A DNA stretch of 32,782 nt, taken from positions 1-32,782 of the forward strand of contig CAKZNV010000234.1 of assembly GCA_937132085.1 (NCBI GenBank), written 5' to 3'. Shown here piece after piece: positions 1 to 8,244 of this stretch. Origin of the DNA: an uncultured Rubritalea sp. (lineage in GTDB: Bacteria; Verrucomicrobiota; Verrucomicrobiia; Verrucomicrobiales; Akkermansiaceae). The position numbers and the translations under genes were made by a program. Positions within the stretch are counted from its first letter, which is position 1; each line of letters starts with the position of its first letter. The notes under the pieces are model-generated. The model was not told the DNA's origin. It made no database searches and saw only the letters and a program-made list of their open reading frames with translations.

Positions 1-78
1 AATCCCCTTGGAGCTTTTTAAATTCATTAAACCTGTTTATTCGAAATCTCAAATTTCAAATCACAGATCTCAAATACC

Positions 79-1482
79 CTAGTATCTATATGTCTCAGGC
101 TTGTATGGGCCGTCTACTGACACGTTGATGTAGTCAGCTTGTTCTTGTGACAGAGTCGTGAGCTTAGCTCCGATTTTCTCAAGGTGGAGACGAGCTACTT
201 CTTCGTCGAGCGCCTTAGGTAGAAGGTAGAGCTTATTTTCGTAAGTCTCTTTGTTCTCCCAGAGGTCGATCTGAGCGAGTGTCTGGTTAGCGAAGCTGTT
301 AGACATGACGAATGATGGGTGTCCAGTGGCACAACCGAGGTTGATGAGACGACCTTCAGCAAGAAGATAGAGGCTGTTGCCTGCTGGGAAAGTATATTTA
401 TCTACCTGTGGCTTGATGTTTGTGTGAACGATACCTGGTGAGCTTACAAGTGCTTCACCTTGGATCTCGTTATCGAAGTGACCGATGTTACAAACGATTG
501 CTTGATCCTTCATATTCTTCATGTGCTCAAGAGTGATGATGTCTTTGTTGCCAGTAGTGGTAACGTAGATATCAGCAGTTCCGAGTGTGCTTTCGATGGT
601 GTTAACCTGATAACCTTCCATTGCAGCCTGAAGCGCACAGATTGGGTCGATCTCAGTCACTGTCACGATAGCGCCCATGTTCTTAAGAGCTTGTGCAGAG
701 CCTTTGCCCACATCACCGTATCCACATACTACTGCATGCTTACCTGAAATCATCACGTCTGTAGCACGCTTGATGCCGTCTACGAGTGACTCACGGCAAC
801 CGTAGAGGTTGTCGAATTTTGATTTAGTTACTGAATCGTTTACGTTGATCGCCGGGAAGAGAAGTTCTCCGTTTTCAACCATCTGCTGAAGCCTGTGAAC
901 ACCAGTAGTAGTCTCTTCAGAAACACCTTTACAGTCAGCAACTACGCCGCCCCAGAAACCTGTGCGTTCGCCGTTTACCTTCTTAAGAAGCTCCTTGATG
1001 CAGCCTTCTTCAGTGTTTGATGCAGGTGAATTCACCCAATCGCATCCGTTCTCTAGATCATAACCTTTGTGAATAAGAAGAGTAGCGTCTCCACCATCAT
1101 CTACGATAAGCTCAGGGCCTTTGTTCCCAGGGAAAGTAAGCGCATTGATTGTGCAGTCCCAATATTCCTCAAGTGTCTCGCCCTTCCAAGCAAATACAGG
1201 AACGCCAGTCGCTGCAATCGCTGCTGCTGCGTGATCCTGAGTAGAGAAGATGTTACATGAACACCAGCGAACATCAGCACCGAGATCTACCAGAGTCTCG
1301 ATGAGAACTGCTGTCTGAATAGTCATGTGGAGTGACCCCATGATACGCACACCAGCGAGTGGCTTAGTAGCTGCATGCTTTTTGCGGATTGCCATCAGTC
1401 CTGGCATCTCGTGCTCAGCAACTTCGATTTCTTTTCTTCCCCAGTCAGCTAGGGAAATGTCTGCGATTTTGTAATCTGTCAT
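79..1482 (-). CDS. ahcY: Adenosylhomocysteinase
   Basis: S-adenosyl-L-homocysteine hydrolase, a cytosolic NAD-dependent enzyme that splits SAH into adenosine and homocysteine and so relieves product inhibition of methyltransferases. The 467 residues fit the bacterial family. Visible landmarks are the N-terminal [18 protein letters not shown], the ethanol-sensitive core [12 protein letters not shown], the Rossmann segment [17 protein letters not shown] that binds NAD, the [14 protein letters not shown] segment, and the hallmark C-terminus [10 protein letters not shown]. The ATG at 1480-1482 gives the normal family start. It lies 35 bases downstream of metK on the same strand, so the two are probably co-transcribed, linking SAM synthesis with SAH removal. 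Family assignment is secure; the operon is inferred from spacing. Confidence 0.97.
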   Translation of the reverse strand: MTDYKIADISLADWGRKEIEVAEHEMPGLMAIRKKHAATKPLAGVRIMGSLHMTIQTAVLIETLVDLGADVRWCSCNIFSTQDHAAAAIAATGVPVFAWKGETLEEYWDCTINALTFPGNKGPELIVDDGGDATLLIHKGYDLENGCDWVNSPASNTEEGCIKELLKKVNGERTGFWGGVVADCKGVSEETTTGVHRLQQMVENGELLFPAINVNDSVTKSKFDNLYGCRESLVDGIKRATDVMISGKHAVVCGYGDVGKGSAQALKNMGAIVTVTEIDPICALQAAMEGYQVNTIESTLGTADIYVTTTGNKDIITLEHMKNMKDQAIVCNIGHFDNEIQGEALVSSPGIVHTNIKPQVDKYTFPAGNSLYLLAEGRLINLGCATGHPSFVMSNSFANQTLAQIDLWENKETYENKLYLLPKALDEEVARLHLEKIGAKLTTLSQEQADYINVSVDGPYKPETYRY

Positions 1483-1517
1483 AATTTTAATGTGTTAGGT
1501 TGTTAAGTTTTTATGTG

Positions 1518-2693
1518 TTAAAATTGAGCTTTAAGAGCTTCCACCATGTTTGTCTTCTCCCATGTGAGAGCAGACAGGTTGTCTTCGCGGCCGAAGTGAC
1601 CGTAGTTGGTGGTGTGTTTATAGATAGGTCTTAGTAGGTCTAGCTGTGTAATGATGTCAGCAGGCTTGAATGAGAACACCTCTTGGATTGCCTTCTCGAT
1701 GGCTTCTTCGTCCACTGTGTTCGTGCCGAATGTGTCTACGCTGACACTCACTGGATGTGGGTGGCCAATAGCGTAGGCTACCTGAAGCTCAGCTTTAGTA
1801 GCAAGCCCTGCTGCAACAATGTTCTTAGCTACCCAGCGGCACATGTAGGCTGCTGATCTATCCACCTTAGAAGGATCTTTTCCTGAGAATGCTCCGCCAC
1901 CATGACGACCCATGCCACCGTAAGTATCTACGATGATTTTACGTCCTGTAAGACCTGCGTCACCTTCAGGGCCACCGATTACGAATTGGCCAGTTGGGTT
2001 AATAAGAAGCTCAGTGTCTTTAGTGATGAGTGATGCTGGGATCACACGTCTAACGAGATCTTTCTCCAGAATCTGACGAATCTCCGGAGTAGTGATAGTA
2101 TCAGCATGCATGGTAGAAACAACGACTGCTGTAACATGAGTCGGCTTGCCATCTACATACTGCATAGATACCTGAGTCTTGGAATCTGGGCGAAGCCATG
2201 TGTGCTTGCCTGACTTACGTAGTAGAGTGAGTTCCTTACCGAGCTTGTGCGCCCATGAAACTGGTGCTGGCATTAGCTCTGGAGTTTCGTCACATGCGTA
2301 ACCGAACATGATTCCCTGATCGCCTGCGCCCTGCTCTTCTGTGTCCTTATGGTCTGCGCCTTCAGCATCCACACCCTGTGCTATGTCTGGAGATTGCTGG
2401 CCAATGAGATTCATTAGGAAGAAGCTATCTGCATTGAATTTACAAGCTGGATCTACGTAGCCGATCTCTCTAAGAGTCTTCTCTACGATCGCTCTAGTAT
2501 CGAAATCAGCATGAGTCGTGATCTCACCAGCAAGTCCTACGACATTGTCTTTAACAAATGCCTCACACGCTACACGGCTGTTGATATCTTGAGCTAAGCA
2601 AGCATCGAGAATAGCATCTGAAATGGTATCACATACCTTATCTGGGTGTCCTTCTGTAACGGACTCTGAAGAGAATATAAATGGTCTAGACAT
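1518..2693 (-). CDS. metK: S-adenosylmethionine synthetase
   Basis: Methionine adenosyltransferase makes SAM from methionine and ATP in the cytosol. About 391 residues from the chosen start, normal for the family. Motifs seen: [16 protein letters not shown] at the N-terminus, [12 protein letters not shown] (ATP/methionine binding), and the [16 protein letters not shown] phosphate-binding loop. The open frame extends upstream to 2720 through a TTG and an ATG at 2712-2714, but the ATG at 2691-2693 yields [12 protein letters not shown], which matches the usual MetK N-terminus. The longer version would also run through the inverted repeat proposed as an operator. First gene of the metK-ahcY pair, divergent from the ArsR-methyltransferase gene, which probably regulates it. 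Confidence 0.96.
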   Translation of the reverse strand: MSRPFIFSSESVTEGHPDKVCDTISDAILDACLAQDINSRVACEAFVKDNVVGLAGEITTHADFDTRAIVEKTLREIGYVDPACKFNADSFFLMNLIGQQSPDIAQGVDAEGADHKDTEEQGAGDQGIMFGYACDETPELMPAPVSWAHKLGKELTLLRKSGKHTWLRPDSKTQVSMQYVDGKPTHVTAVVVSTMHADTITTPEIRQILEKDLVRRVIPASLITKDTELLINPTGQFVIGGPEGDAGLTGRKIIVDTYGGMGRHGGGAFSGKDPSKVDRSAAYMCRWVAKNIVAAGLATKAELQVAYAIGHPHPVSVSVDTFGTNTVDEEAIEKAIQEVFSFKPADIITQLDLLRPIYKHTTNYGHFGREDNLSALTWEKTNMVEALKAQF

Positions 2694-2712
2694 AATTTTA
2701 GTTCTTGTTGGC

Positions 2713-2736
2713 ATCAACAAATCTTGATACGTTGAT
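2713..2736. promoter_or_regulatory. Candidate SahR-type operator between metK and the regulator
   Basis: The intergenic region contains ATCAA-N6-TTGAT (2713-2728), with a further TTGAT at 2732-2736 that also pairs with the first half as ATCAAC-N12-GTTGAT. Only 58 bases separate the two divergent start codons, so a protein bound here would affect both promoters. ArsR-family regulators bind inverted repeats of this general form. Assignment to the adjacent regulator is inference. Confidence 0.5.
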
Positions 2737-2751
2737 TTAAACCATTATTCC

Positions 2752-3666
2752 ATGACGTCAATTCTAAATTCACTAAAAATCATCTCTGATCCGACAAGAG
2801 TTCGTATACTTAGTATATTAGAAGACCAAGAACTTAGCGTCGCAGAACTCCAAGAGGTTTTAAACATGGGACAGAGCAGAATTTCTACTCAGCTAGCACA
2901 ATTACGCTCTGAAGAACTCGTCTCTGATCGGAGAGCTGGAAAGAACAATCTCTACACAGCTCACATCCCTGACAACCTAAGAAACATCATCGATCTAGCA
3001 GTAGTAGAAATCCCTGAAACCCAACAGGACAAATCAGCACTCACTCACCTACTTAGTAAGCGTAGAGATAAATCTAGAGCCTACTTCGATGAACTTGCCG
3101 GCAAATTCGGCAAGCATTACGTCCCCGGTAGATCATGGAAGGCACTCGCTGAGGCATTGCTTAAAATACTCAATTACAATGTGGTAGCTGATTTAGGAGC
3201 TGGAGAAGGAACCCTTTCTCAATTACTCGCTCAACGAGCTCAACACGTCATCGCTGTCGATAACTCAGAGAAAATGGTCGAATTTGGCACACAGCTAGCG
3301 AAGGATCATAACTTGCCGAATCTCGAATACAGACTCGGAGACATTTCTGATCCACCTATCGAGGAAGGCTCAGTAGATCTAGCTATCTTCAGTCAAGCTC
3401 TCCACCACGCTGAACGCCCTGGCAAAGCTCTTCGCAAAGCTTACCAAATCTTGAAACCTGGCGGAACACTAGTCGTCCTCGATTTACTCCAGCACAGCTT
3501 TGAACAAGCTCGCGAGCTCTATTACGATGCTCACCTTGGATTCTCAGAGGTGGAATTGTTCAGCATGATCACTGAGGCTGAGTTTCAGAGTGTGGAAGTC
3601 GTTGTCGCAGACAAGGAATTAGAACCACCCCACTTCCAGACGATTTTAGCAGTAGCTCGAAAGTAA
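2752..3666 (+). CDS. ArsR-family HTH / SAM-dependent methyltransferase fusion (SahR-like)
   Basis: A 304-residue two-domain protein. Residues about 1-85 are an ArsR winged helix (LKIISDPTRVRILSILEDQELSVAELQEVL, then the recognition region GQSRISTQLAQLRSEELV). Residues about 125-300 are a class I methyltransferase fold with the SAM-binding loop VVADLGAGEGTLSQLL, the acidic strand-2 end VIAVDNSEKM, and motif LAIFSQALHHAERP. This architecture is known from SahR regulators, which sense SAH through the methyltransferase-like domain and repress ahcY/metK-type genes. Its divergent position next to metK-ahcY supports that role. No metal-binding ArsR cysteine motif is seen. It could alternatively be an active methyltransferase; the sensor role is inferred from context. 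Confidence 0.85.
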   Translation: MTSILNSLKIISDPTRVRILSILEDQELSVAELQEVLNMGQSRISTQLAQLRSEELVSDRRAGKNNLYTAHIPDNLRNIIDLAVVEIPETQQDKSALTHLLSKRRDKSRAYFDELAGKFGKHYVPGRSWKALAEALLKILNYNVVADLGAGEGTLSQLLAQRAQHVIAVDNSEKMVEFGTQLAKDHNLPNLEYRLGDISDPPIEEGSVDLAIFSQALHHAERPGKALRKAYQILKPGGTLVVLDLLQHSFEQARELYYDAHLGFSEVELFSMITEAEFQSVEVVVADKELEPPHFQTILAVARK

Positions 3667-3701
3667 GTTAACTTTCCAAGCGTAGTAAGAGTAATGCTAG
3701 T

Positions 3702-3717
3702 TGCGAATGATTTCGCA
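3702..3717. repeat. Small hairpin after the ArsR-methyltransferase gene
   Basis: TGCGAA-TGAT-TTCGCA forms a 6-bp stem with a 4-base loop, 35 bases past the stop codon at 3666. No U-run follows directly, so it is a weak terminator candidate only. Confidence 0.3.
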
Positions 3718-3760
3718 GCATGTAGGTTATTTCTTAACTCTAAGCTCTAAATTTAACTAA

Positions 3761-4606
3761 ATGCTACTCTCTAAATCGACATCACTCAATCTGTGGCTAG
3801 CTCTCTGCGCTAGTGCATTAACATCTTGCTCTGCTCCTCCTGCGAAGATTACACAGCTCCCTAAGGAGGTTAAATCAGCAGCTATTTCAGCAACACCAGT
3901 TGTAAAAAAACCTAGAAAACAACAAAAAATACTATTAACTAAATCACATAAAATTAATCACAACAATATTACGTTTAACATATTAACTTATGATTCAAGA
4001 TCTAATTATTTGGAAGTAGCGGATCAATCAGCAGGACCAGGTTCACTATGGAGAGATTCCGAGACAGCGGCCAAATCAAAGGCTGGAATTGCAGCGATCA
4101 ACGCAGGTTTCTTCACACCAGAAGGCAAGCCGCTTGGACTAATAATCGATGATGGAGTCAAACGAGGCTCATTCAATAAGTCCTCACTTGGCGCAGGGAT
4201 TTACTACACTACCGACAGTGGAGCGAAGATCGCAAGGAGCCGGCATTGGTCGATTATTTCTAAAACTAAGCCTAAGTATCTACTCCAGTCTGGACCAATG
4301 TTGGTCGAACTCTCTTCACCCGTTAAAGGCCTTTCGACTAAAAGCTCCCGAGTTAGATCGTTCATAGCTACCGATAATGCCAACCACTGGATCATTGGTC
4401 ACGCGAGCGAATGCACCCTCGATGAACTCGCTAAGGCATTGAACACCATTAAAATACCTAATTTCACCCTTAAAACTGCGCTTAACCTTGACGGAGGTCG
4501 TTCTTCTGACCTATGGGTAGCCGCATCAGTAACTGGCGGACCGAAAACGGTTCGAGCATTTTGGAACAAATCAGTGAGAAACTTTCTCGTATTAAAAAAG
4601 AAGTAG
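3761..4606 (+). CDS. Phosphodiester glycosidase family (NAGPA/DUF2233) lipoprotein
   Basis: 281 residues with a signal sequence ending in a lipobox (ALTSC, Cys22), so probably membrane-anchored in the envelope. The body shows NAGPA/DUF2233 landmarks: AGIAAINAGFFTPEGKPLG, where the family has an NGGFF-like motif, followed by GLIIDDG, the QSGPMLV segment, RSFIATD, and the C-terminal NLDGGRSSDLWV, the usual acidic DGG motif. The family includes the uncovering enzyme that removes GlcNAc from mannose-6-phosphodiester and bacterial exopolysaccharide or peptidoglycan-related proteins; the substrate here is unknown. The stop is followed one base later by a degenerate paralogue, so the two are probably co-transcribed. 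Confidence 0.8.
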   Translation: MLLSKSTSLNLWLALCASALTSCSAPPAKITQLPKEVKSAAISATPVVKKPRKQQKILLTKSHKINHNNITFNILTYDSRSNYLEVADQSAGPGSLWRDSETAAKSKAGIAAINAGFFTPEGKPLGLIIDDGVKRGSFNKSSLGAGIYYTTDSGAKIARSRHWSIISKTKPKYLLQSGPMLVELSSPVKGLSTKSSRVRSFIATDNANHWIIGHASECTLDELAKALNTIKIPNFTLKTALNLDGGRSSDLWVAASVTGGPKTVRAFWNKSVRNFLVLKKK

Positions 4607-4607
4607 T

Positions 4608-5213
4608 ATGATCACATTCAAACAATTCACCGCAGTAGCTCTAGGTCTCATGGCCTATACCTGCCTCATCTCATCTGGCCTAGCCATGCATGAGAATAAA
4701 CCTTTGCCTATTAATGACTCAGGCAGACAAATGACGATCACGTTTTTCCACTTCAGTAAAACTAGTGACGCCGTCGTTCTCCCATTAAATGAAAACTTGG
4801 GATTAACCTTAGCAAAAGGCTATGCAGCAGGCGTTTCACTATCAAACTCTGCTGGGCTCACCCTAAAAAGTGGAGTGATCACTATTAATGACAAAGCTGA
4901 CTACATTCTAAAAGACTCTAAGATGCACCCTAGCATGCACATCAGAAACCATGCTAACGGGAAACACACTTTCTTACTCAGCAACGGTAAAGGTAAATAT
5001 GCTATCGGATACGCTCCATTTATGAGCATTACAGAACTCAACCATGCGCTTGAAAACTATATCAAATCAGCAAAACAAGCTTACGTGCACGCTATCATTT
5101 TAGCCAACGGAAACCAATGCGCTTTCTACAAAAGTAATAAAGGTTACCACCCGTTCTATCTAAAAGAGCTTAACTCACCGGCCAAAGTGCTAGCGGTGAA
5201 AAGACTCAGATAA
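4608..5213 (+). CDS. Secreted protein, probable degenerate NAGPA-like paralogue
   Basis: 201 residues with an N-terminal hydrophobic signal (LGLMAYTCLISSGLA). By eye it follows the upstream NAGPA-like protein segment for segment: SLSNSAGLTLKSGVITIND corresponds to INAGFFTPEGKPLGLIIDD, KYAIGYAPFMSITELNHAL to HWIIGHASECTLDELAKAL, and IILANGNQCAFY to LNLDGGRSSDLW. The key motif residues are replaced (DGG becomes NGN, the NAGFF element becomes SNSAG), so it is probably not an active enzyme of that type. It starts one base after the upstream stop, indicating co-expression. Homology is inferred from manual comparison and is weaker than for its neighbour. Confidence 0.6.
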   Translation: MITFKQFTAVALGLMAYTCLISSGLAMHENKPLPINDSGRQMTITFFHFSKTSDAVVLPLNENLGLTLAKGYAAGVSLSNSAGLTLKSGVITINDKADYILKDSKMHPSMHIRNHANGKHTFLLSNGKGKYAIGYAPFMSITELNHALENYIKSAKQAYVHAIILANGNQCAFYKSNKGYHPFYLKELNSPAKVLAVKRLR

Positions 5214-5234
5214 GACGTAATCTTAACTTAAAGA

Positions 5235-6194
5235 CTATTTCTGGCGGCGTAGCAAGATAGCTATGCCACCTAGCCCGAGAAGCAATGTAGAACTAGGCTC
5301 AGGAACTGATCCCACTTCACCTGTGATCTCAAAAAACGTCTGAGTAGAACTCCATGATGAATGGTTGTTATCAATACCTCTAGTATCTTCTACATAAACA
5401 GACCACTCAAAGCCGCCTATTTCAGTGTTAGCAGCGAGACCCACGTCATTGTAATCTAGAATAGAATTACCATTAGTCGACGTAAGATTCTCCTTAGATC
5501 CATCATTACCAAGACCTATAGCAGTTAGATTAGTGCCGACATCTTTCACTGTCGCAGTGGATGCAGCTACAAACCAGCCTTCTGAAGGTGATCCAGATGC
5601 ACTACCAGGCCCCTCTGCTCCGATGTTCCAGCCAGGTTGAGTTTGATTAACTGCCTCCCAGGTAAGATAATCACCCACCACTGGTGCGCTGGTGAAATAC
5701 GAACCATCTGGCTTAAGATAAGTAAGCTCAGAATGCTCCCATGTCCTGCCTCTTGTATTTAGACTTCTAAAATCTGTCGTAAAGTTACTCACTGCTACAT
5801 GACTAGCAAATGTCATGCGAATCGTTTGCTTGATCACTGATCCAGGGTTGTTACCTGTCCCGCTAGTATAAGTATTCGCAAATGTCTTATTGTAGCCGTG
5901 TGATGATCTAAGTTCACCACCTGCTAAAATTTCCAATGTAGCTACAGCACCATCAGCATTTGATGGAATACTGCTAATCACCTCAATAAAGAAATCATCT
6001 AAATCACCATTATCAGAACCTAGCTTGGCTCCAGTAACGTCATCTAAGATATTGAAACCGTTCGTTCCAGAGAGAGTTCCAGCTGTAAACGCCGCTTCAC
6101 TAAAATCAAAATTTAGTGAATTAAAGGTCTGAGCATTTGATATCGAAGACATCAAACACGTCGTCAAAAGAAGCTTAGTAGGAAGTTTGTTCAT
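5235..6194 (-). CDS. PEP-CTERM sorted secreted protein, copy A
   Basis: 319 residues: an N-terminal signal peptide (LLLTTCLMSSISNA then QTF), a beta-rich extracellular body with no recognised enzyme motif, and a C-terminal sorting signal VPEPSSTLLLGLGG, hydrophobic helix and LLRRQK. PEP-CTERM proteins are processed by an exosortase/archaeosortase system and displayed at the cell surface; no exosortase is in this window. It is a same-length, gap-free paralogue of the protein at 6519-7478, roughly three quarters identical by eye. Strongly shared blocks include NTRGRTWEHSELTYLK and LDYNDVGLAA-TEIGGFEW. The function is unknown. It converges on the NAGPA pair with a 21-base gap. Confidence 0.85.
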   Translation of the reverse strand: MNKLPTKLLLTTCLMSSISNAQTFNSLNFDFSEAAFTAGTLSGTNGFNILDDVTGAKLGSDNGDLDDFFIEVISSIPSNADGAVATLEILAGGELRSSHGYNKTFANTYTSGTGNNPGSVIKQTIRMTFASHVAVSNFTTDFRSLNTRGRTWEHSELTYLKPDGSYFTSAPVVGDYLTWEAVNQTQPGWNIGAEGPGSASGSPSEGWFVAASTATVKDVGTNLTAIGLGNDGSKENLTSTNGNSILDYNDVGLAANTEIGGFEWSVYVEDTRGIDNNHSSWSSTQTFFEITGEVGSVPEPSSTLLLGLGGIAILLRRQK

Positions 6195-6518
6195 GGAGGG
6201 GGAAAGATTTAACTGAACTAATTATAATGCCAAAACTAGCGAATAGTCAAGTTGCGCTTATTGGATTTTTGAAAACAACCTACTGTTTTTTTTTAAAAAA
6301 AACTTTTTGTATCTATATTGGTAGTATCTAGCTGAAGCCTCCTAGTTCGCTATAAGCGATAGAGCCAATCCCTTTACCAATCCCTTTACCATTTTCATTT
6401 TCTCAATATTCATAGGAGCCCTAAGGTTAGGCAGACTTCTTGGGGAATAATCTCGGAGGTAGATGTTAAGTTTATAATCAGCTTAAAAGTTCTATAATTC
6501 AGCGCCGAATGGGAGTCG
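6195..6518. other. Intergenic segment with duplicated upstream sequence of the PEP-CTERM genes
   Basis: This 324-base gap holds an A/T tract (T9A8, 6286-6302) matching a T7A8 tract at 7545-7559 upstream of the second copy, then a stretch at 6350-6378 similar to the 3' end of the HIT gene. Within it is a 12-base tandem repeat (CCAATCCCTTTA twice, 6365-6388). The rest, 6391-6518, shows no coding potential or clear terminator. Confidence 0.6.
6350..6378 (-). pseudogene. Fossil of the HIT gene 3' end left by tandem duplication
   Basis: Read on the minus strand, this stretch gives GGTAAAGGGATTGGCTCTAT followed by CGCTTATAG. The true HIT gene ends GTAAAGGAATTATCTCTA followed by TCGCTATAG at 7594-7620. 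Both sit at equivalent places upstream of a PEP-CTERM gene, beyond an A/T tract. The simplest explanation is a tandem duplication whose left boundary lay inside the HIT gene. The match is short, so confidence is moderate. Confidence 0.5.
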
Positions 6519-7478
6519 TTACTTTTGACGTCTTAGTAAAATAGTCACAGCGCCTAGTCCTAGGAGTAGTGTTGAGCTTGGCTCAGGCACTGACTCTACT
6601 TCCCCAGAGATCTCAAAAAATGTTTGGGTCGACGTCCAGGTAGAATGATTGTTGTTTACTCCTCTTGTGTCTTCAACGGATACAGTCCATTCAAAGCCGC
6701 CGATTTCTGTATCAGCAGCAAGACCTACATCATTGTAGTCGAGAACAGAGTTTCCATTAGTGCTGGTGAGGTTCTCCCTAGATCCATTACCACCATCACC
6801 TGCGACAGTCAGGCTAGAGCCGACGTCTTTTACTGTGTCAGTGGAGCCAGCGATAAACCAACCTTGTGACGGTGAACCAGACGCACTGCCTGCGCCCTCT
6901 GAGCCAATATTCCAGTCAGGTTGAGCTTGATTAGCTGCCTGCCAAGTTAGGTAATCTCCGATTACAGGAGCACTCGTGAAGTAAGAACCATCCTTTTTAA
7001 GGTAAGTAAGCTCAGAATGTTCCCAAGTTCTACCTCTCGTGTTTAAACTCCTGAAATCTGTTGTGAAATTTTTAATGGCCACGTGATCTGCAAATGTCAT
7101 GCGGATCGTTTGGCTTACCTTTGTTCCCGGATTATTGCCTGGTGAGACTGCGTAGGTATTAGCATACGTTTTACTGAAGCCATGTGATGATTTGAGTTCG
7201 CCGCCAGCTAATATCTCCAACGAAGCTATTGCTCCATCCGCACCTGCTGGGACATTGCTAATCACCTCGATAAAGAAATCATCTAAATCACCATTATCAG
7301 AACTCAACTTAGCGCCAGTGACATCATTTAATAGATTGAAACCAGTAGTTCCAGAGAGTGCCCCGACAGAAAAAGCAGCCTCACTGAAATCAAAATTCAG
7401 AGAATCAAATTTCTGACCGTGAGATGTCGAAGACATCAAACACATTGTCAAAAAGAGTTTAGAAGGCAGTTTATTCAT
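6519..7478 (-). CDS. PEP-CTERM sorted secreted protein, copy B
   Basis: 319 residues, paralogue of the product at 5235-6194, with signal peptide (LFLTMCLMSSTSHG), the same beta-rich body, and C-terminal VPEPSSTLLLGLG plus hydrophobic segment and LLRRQK. No insertions or deletions separate the two copies over their whole length, so selection appears to preserve the fold; differences are scattered substitutions, denser in the signal peptide. The upstream region keeps the T-A tract and adjoins the intact HIT gene, so this copy probably occupies the ancestral location. Function unknown; presumably a cell-surface or matrix protein. Confidence 0.85.
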   Translation of the reverse strand: MNKLPSKLFLTMCLMSSTSHGQKFDSLNFDFSEAAFSVGALSGTTGFNLLNDVTGAKLSSDNGDLDDFFIEVISNVPAGADGAIASLEILAGGELKSSHGFSKTYANTYAVSPGNNPGTKVSQTIRMTFADHVAIKNFTTDFRSLNTRGRTWEHSELTYLKKDGSYFTSAPVIGDYLTWQAANQAQPDWNIGSEGAGSASGSPSQGWFIAGSTDTVKDVGSSLTVAGDGGNGSRENLTSTNGNSVLDYNDVGLAADTEIGGFEWTVSVEDTRGVNNNHSTWTSTQTFFEISGEVESVPEPSSTLLLGLGAVTILLRRQK

Positions 7479-7593
7479 AAGGGGGATGCTTAACTTACTG
7501 GGATTCTAGCTAGTAGATAATTGATAGTCAATATATGTTTAATGTTTTTTTAAAAAAAATCACATAACTAAATACCCCTACTCCCCTTTCCCA

Positions 7594-8076
7594 CTATAGC
7601 GATAGAGATAATTCCTTTACCACTGTTCCAACATCCACAGGAACCAGACCTGATTGATCGGCCCTTTCTGTTAGTTCTCTCCAGATGTAGTATAAATAGT
7701 CGGCTGCATCATACTTAAGGCCATCAGTCTCTTCTGTGAGTTCGGCAACAAAGGAATACCTTGGGTCATCTTCGATCCTCTGATCCATCCAATCATAAAC
7801 TGGGATGACATGAAAGTGGACAAGGTTGCCTGGCACAACACCATAGCGAGAAACAAAAACATGCTTTGGCTTATAGACTCTCTTAATAGCAGATACACAG
7901 TTCTTAATTACCAATCCCATCTCAGACAGTGATTCACTCGACAATTGATCAAAATCATAGCCTTCAGGATCTAGCGCCCCGATCATCAAATAGCCCTCAA
8001 CACGAGAATGCAGATTATGGTGAACCCTCCAGTGCTCTGTTTGACTGAGAATACTATGGCTTGGTGGTGTGAACAT
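7594..8076 (-). CDS. HIT-superfamily (histidine triad) protein
   Basis: 160 residues resembling the HIT fold: N-terminal GYLMIGALDPEGYDFDQLS, the VFVSRYGVVPG strand, and NLVHFHVIPVYDW where the active-site HxHxHxx motif lies. His87 and His89 are present, but the first triad position is Leu85. HIT enzymes hydrolyse or transfer nucleotidyl groups using the central histidine, so activity could survive, though this variant is atypical. The C-terminal codons (KELSLSL then TAG) are the segment found as a fossil at 6350-6378. The protein is cytosolic (no signal). Substrate unknown. Confidence 0.7.
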   Translation of the reverse strand: MFTPPSHSILSQTEHWRVHHNLHSRVEGYLMIGALDPEGYDFDQLSSESLSEMGLVIKNCVSAIKRVYKPKHVFVSRYGVVPGNLVHFHVIPVYDWMDQRIEDDPRYSFVAELTEETDGLKYDAADYLYYIWRELTERADQSGLVPVDVGTVVKELSLSL

Positions 8077-8174
8077 AATGATCCCAGTGTTCTATTGATT
8101 TTATTAAATATGTGAAGAGTTTACTCCAACTTATTTTATGGAGTCCTTACACAGCGACTAGATCACTACTATGT

Positions 8175-8213
8175 AAAAAACTGAGTCATTCTACAAACAG
8201 GAGGATGACTCAG
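8175..8213 (-). terminator. Rho-independent terminator of the secreted-protein gene at 8245
   Basis: Read on the minus strand: CTGAGTCAT, a 15-base loop, then ATGACTCAG followed by six T. The 9-bp stem is perfect (8181-8189 with 8205-8213) and the U-run is at 8175-8180. It lies about 30 bases after the stop codon at 8245. Confidence 0.85.
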
Positions 8214-8244
8214 AAACACTAAATCAAAAATAAATGAGCGAGCA

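Noticed and set aside
460-747. Plus-strand open frame antisense to ahcY
   Set aside because: It lies wholly within the strongly conserved ahcY coding sequence and its translation resembles no protein; a codon-bias shadow.
2694-2720. Longer metK start at TTG/ATG upstream
   Set aside because: The added residues are not family-like and would cover the probable operator; the ATG at 2691-2693 gives the expected N-terminus.
2694-2751. SAM or SAH riboswitch in the metK leader
   Set aside because: The leader is only tens of bases and shows none of the conserved stems or purine-rich cores of SAM-I, SAM-II or SAH riboswitches.
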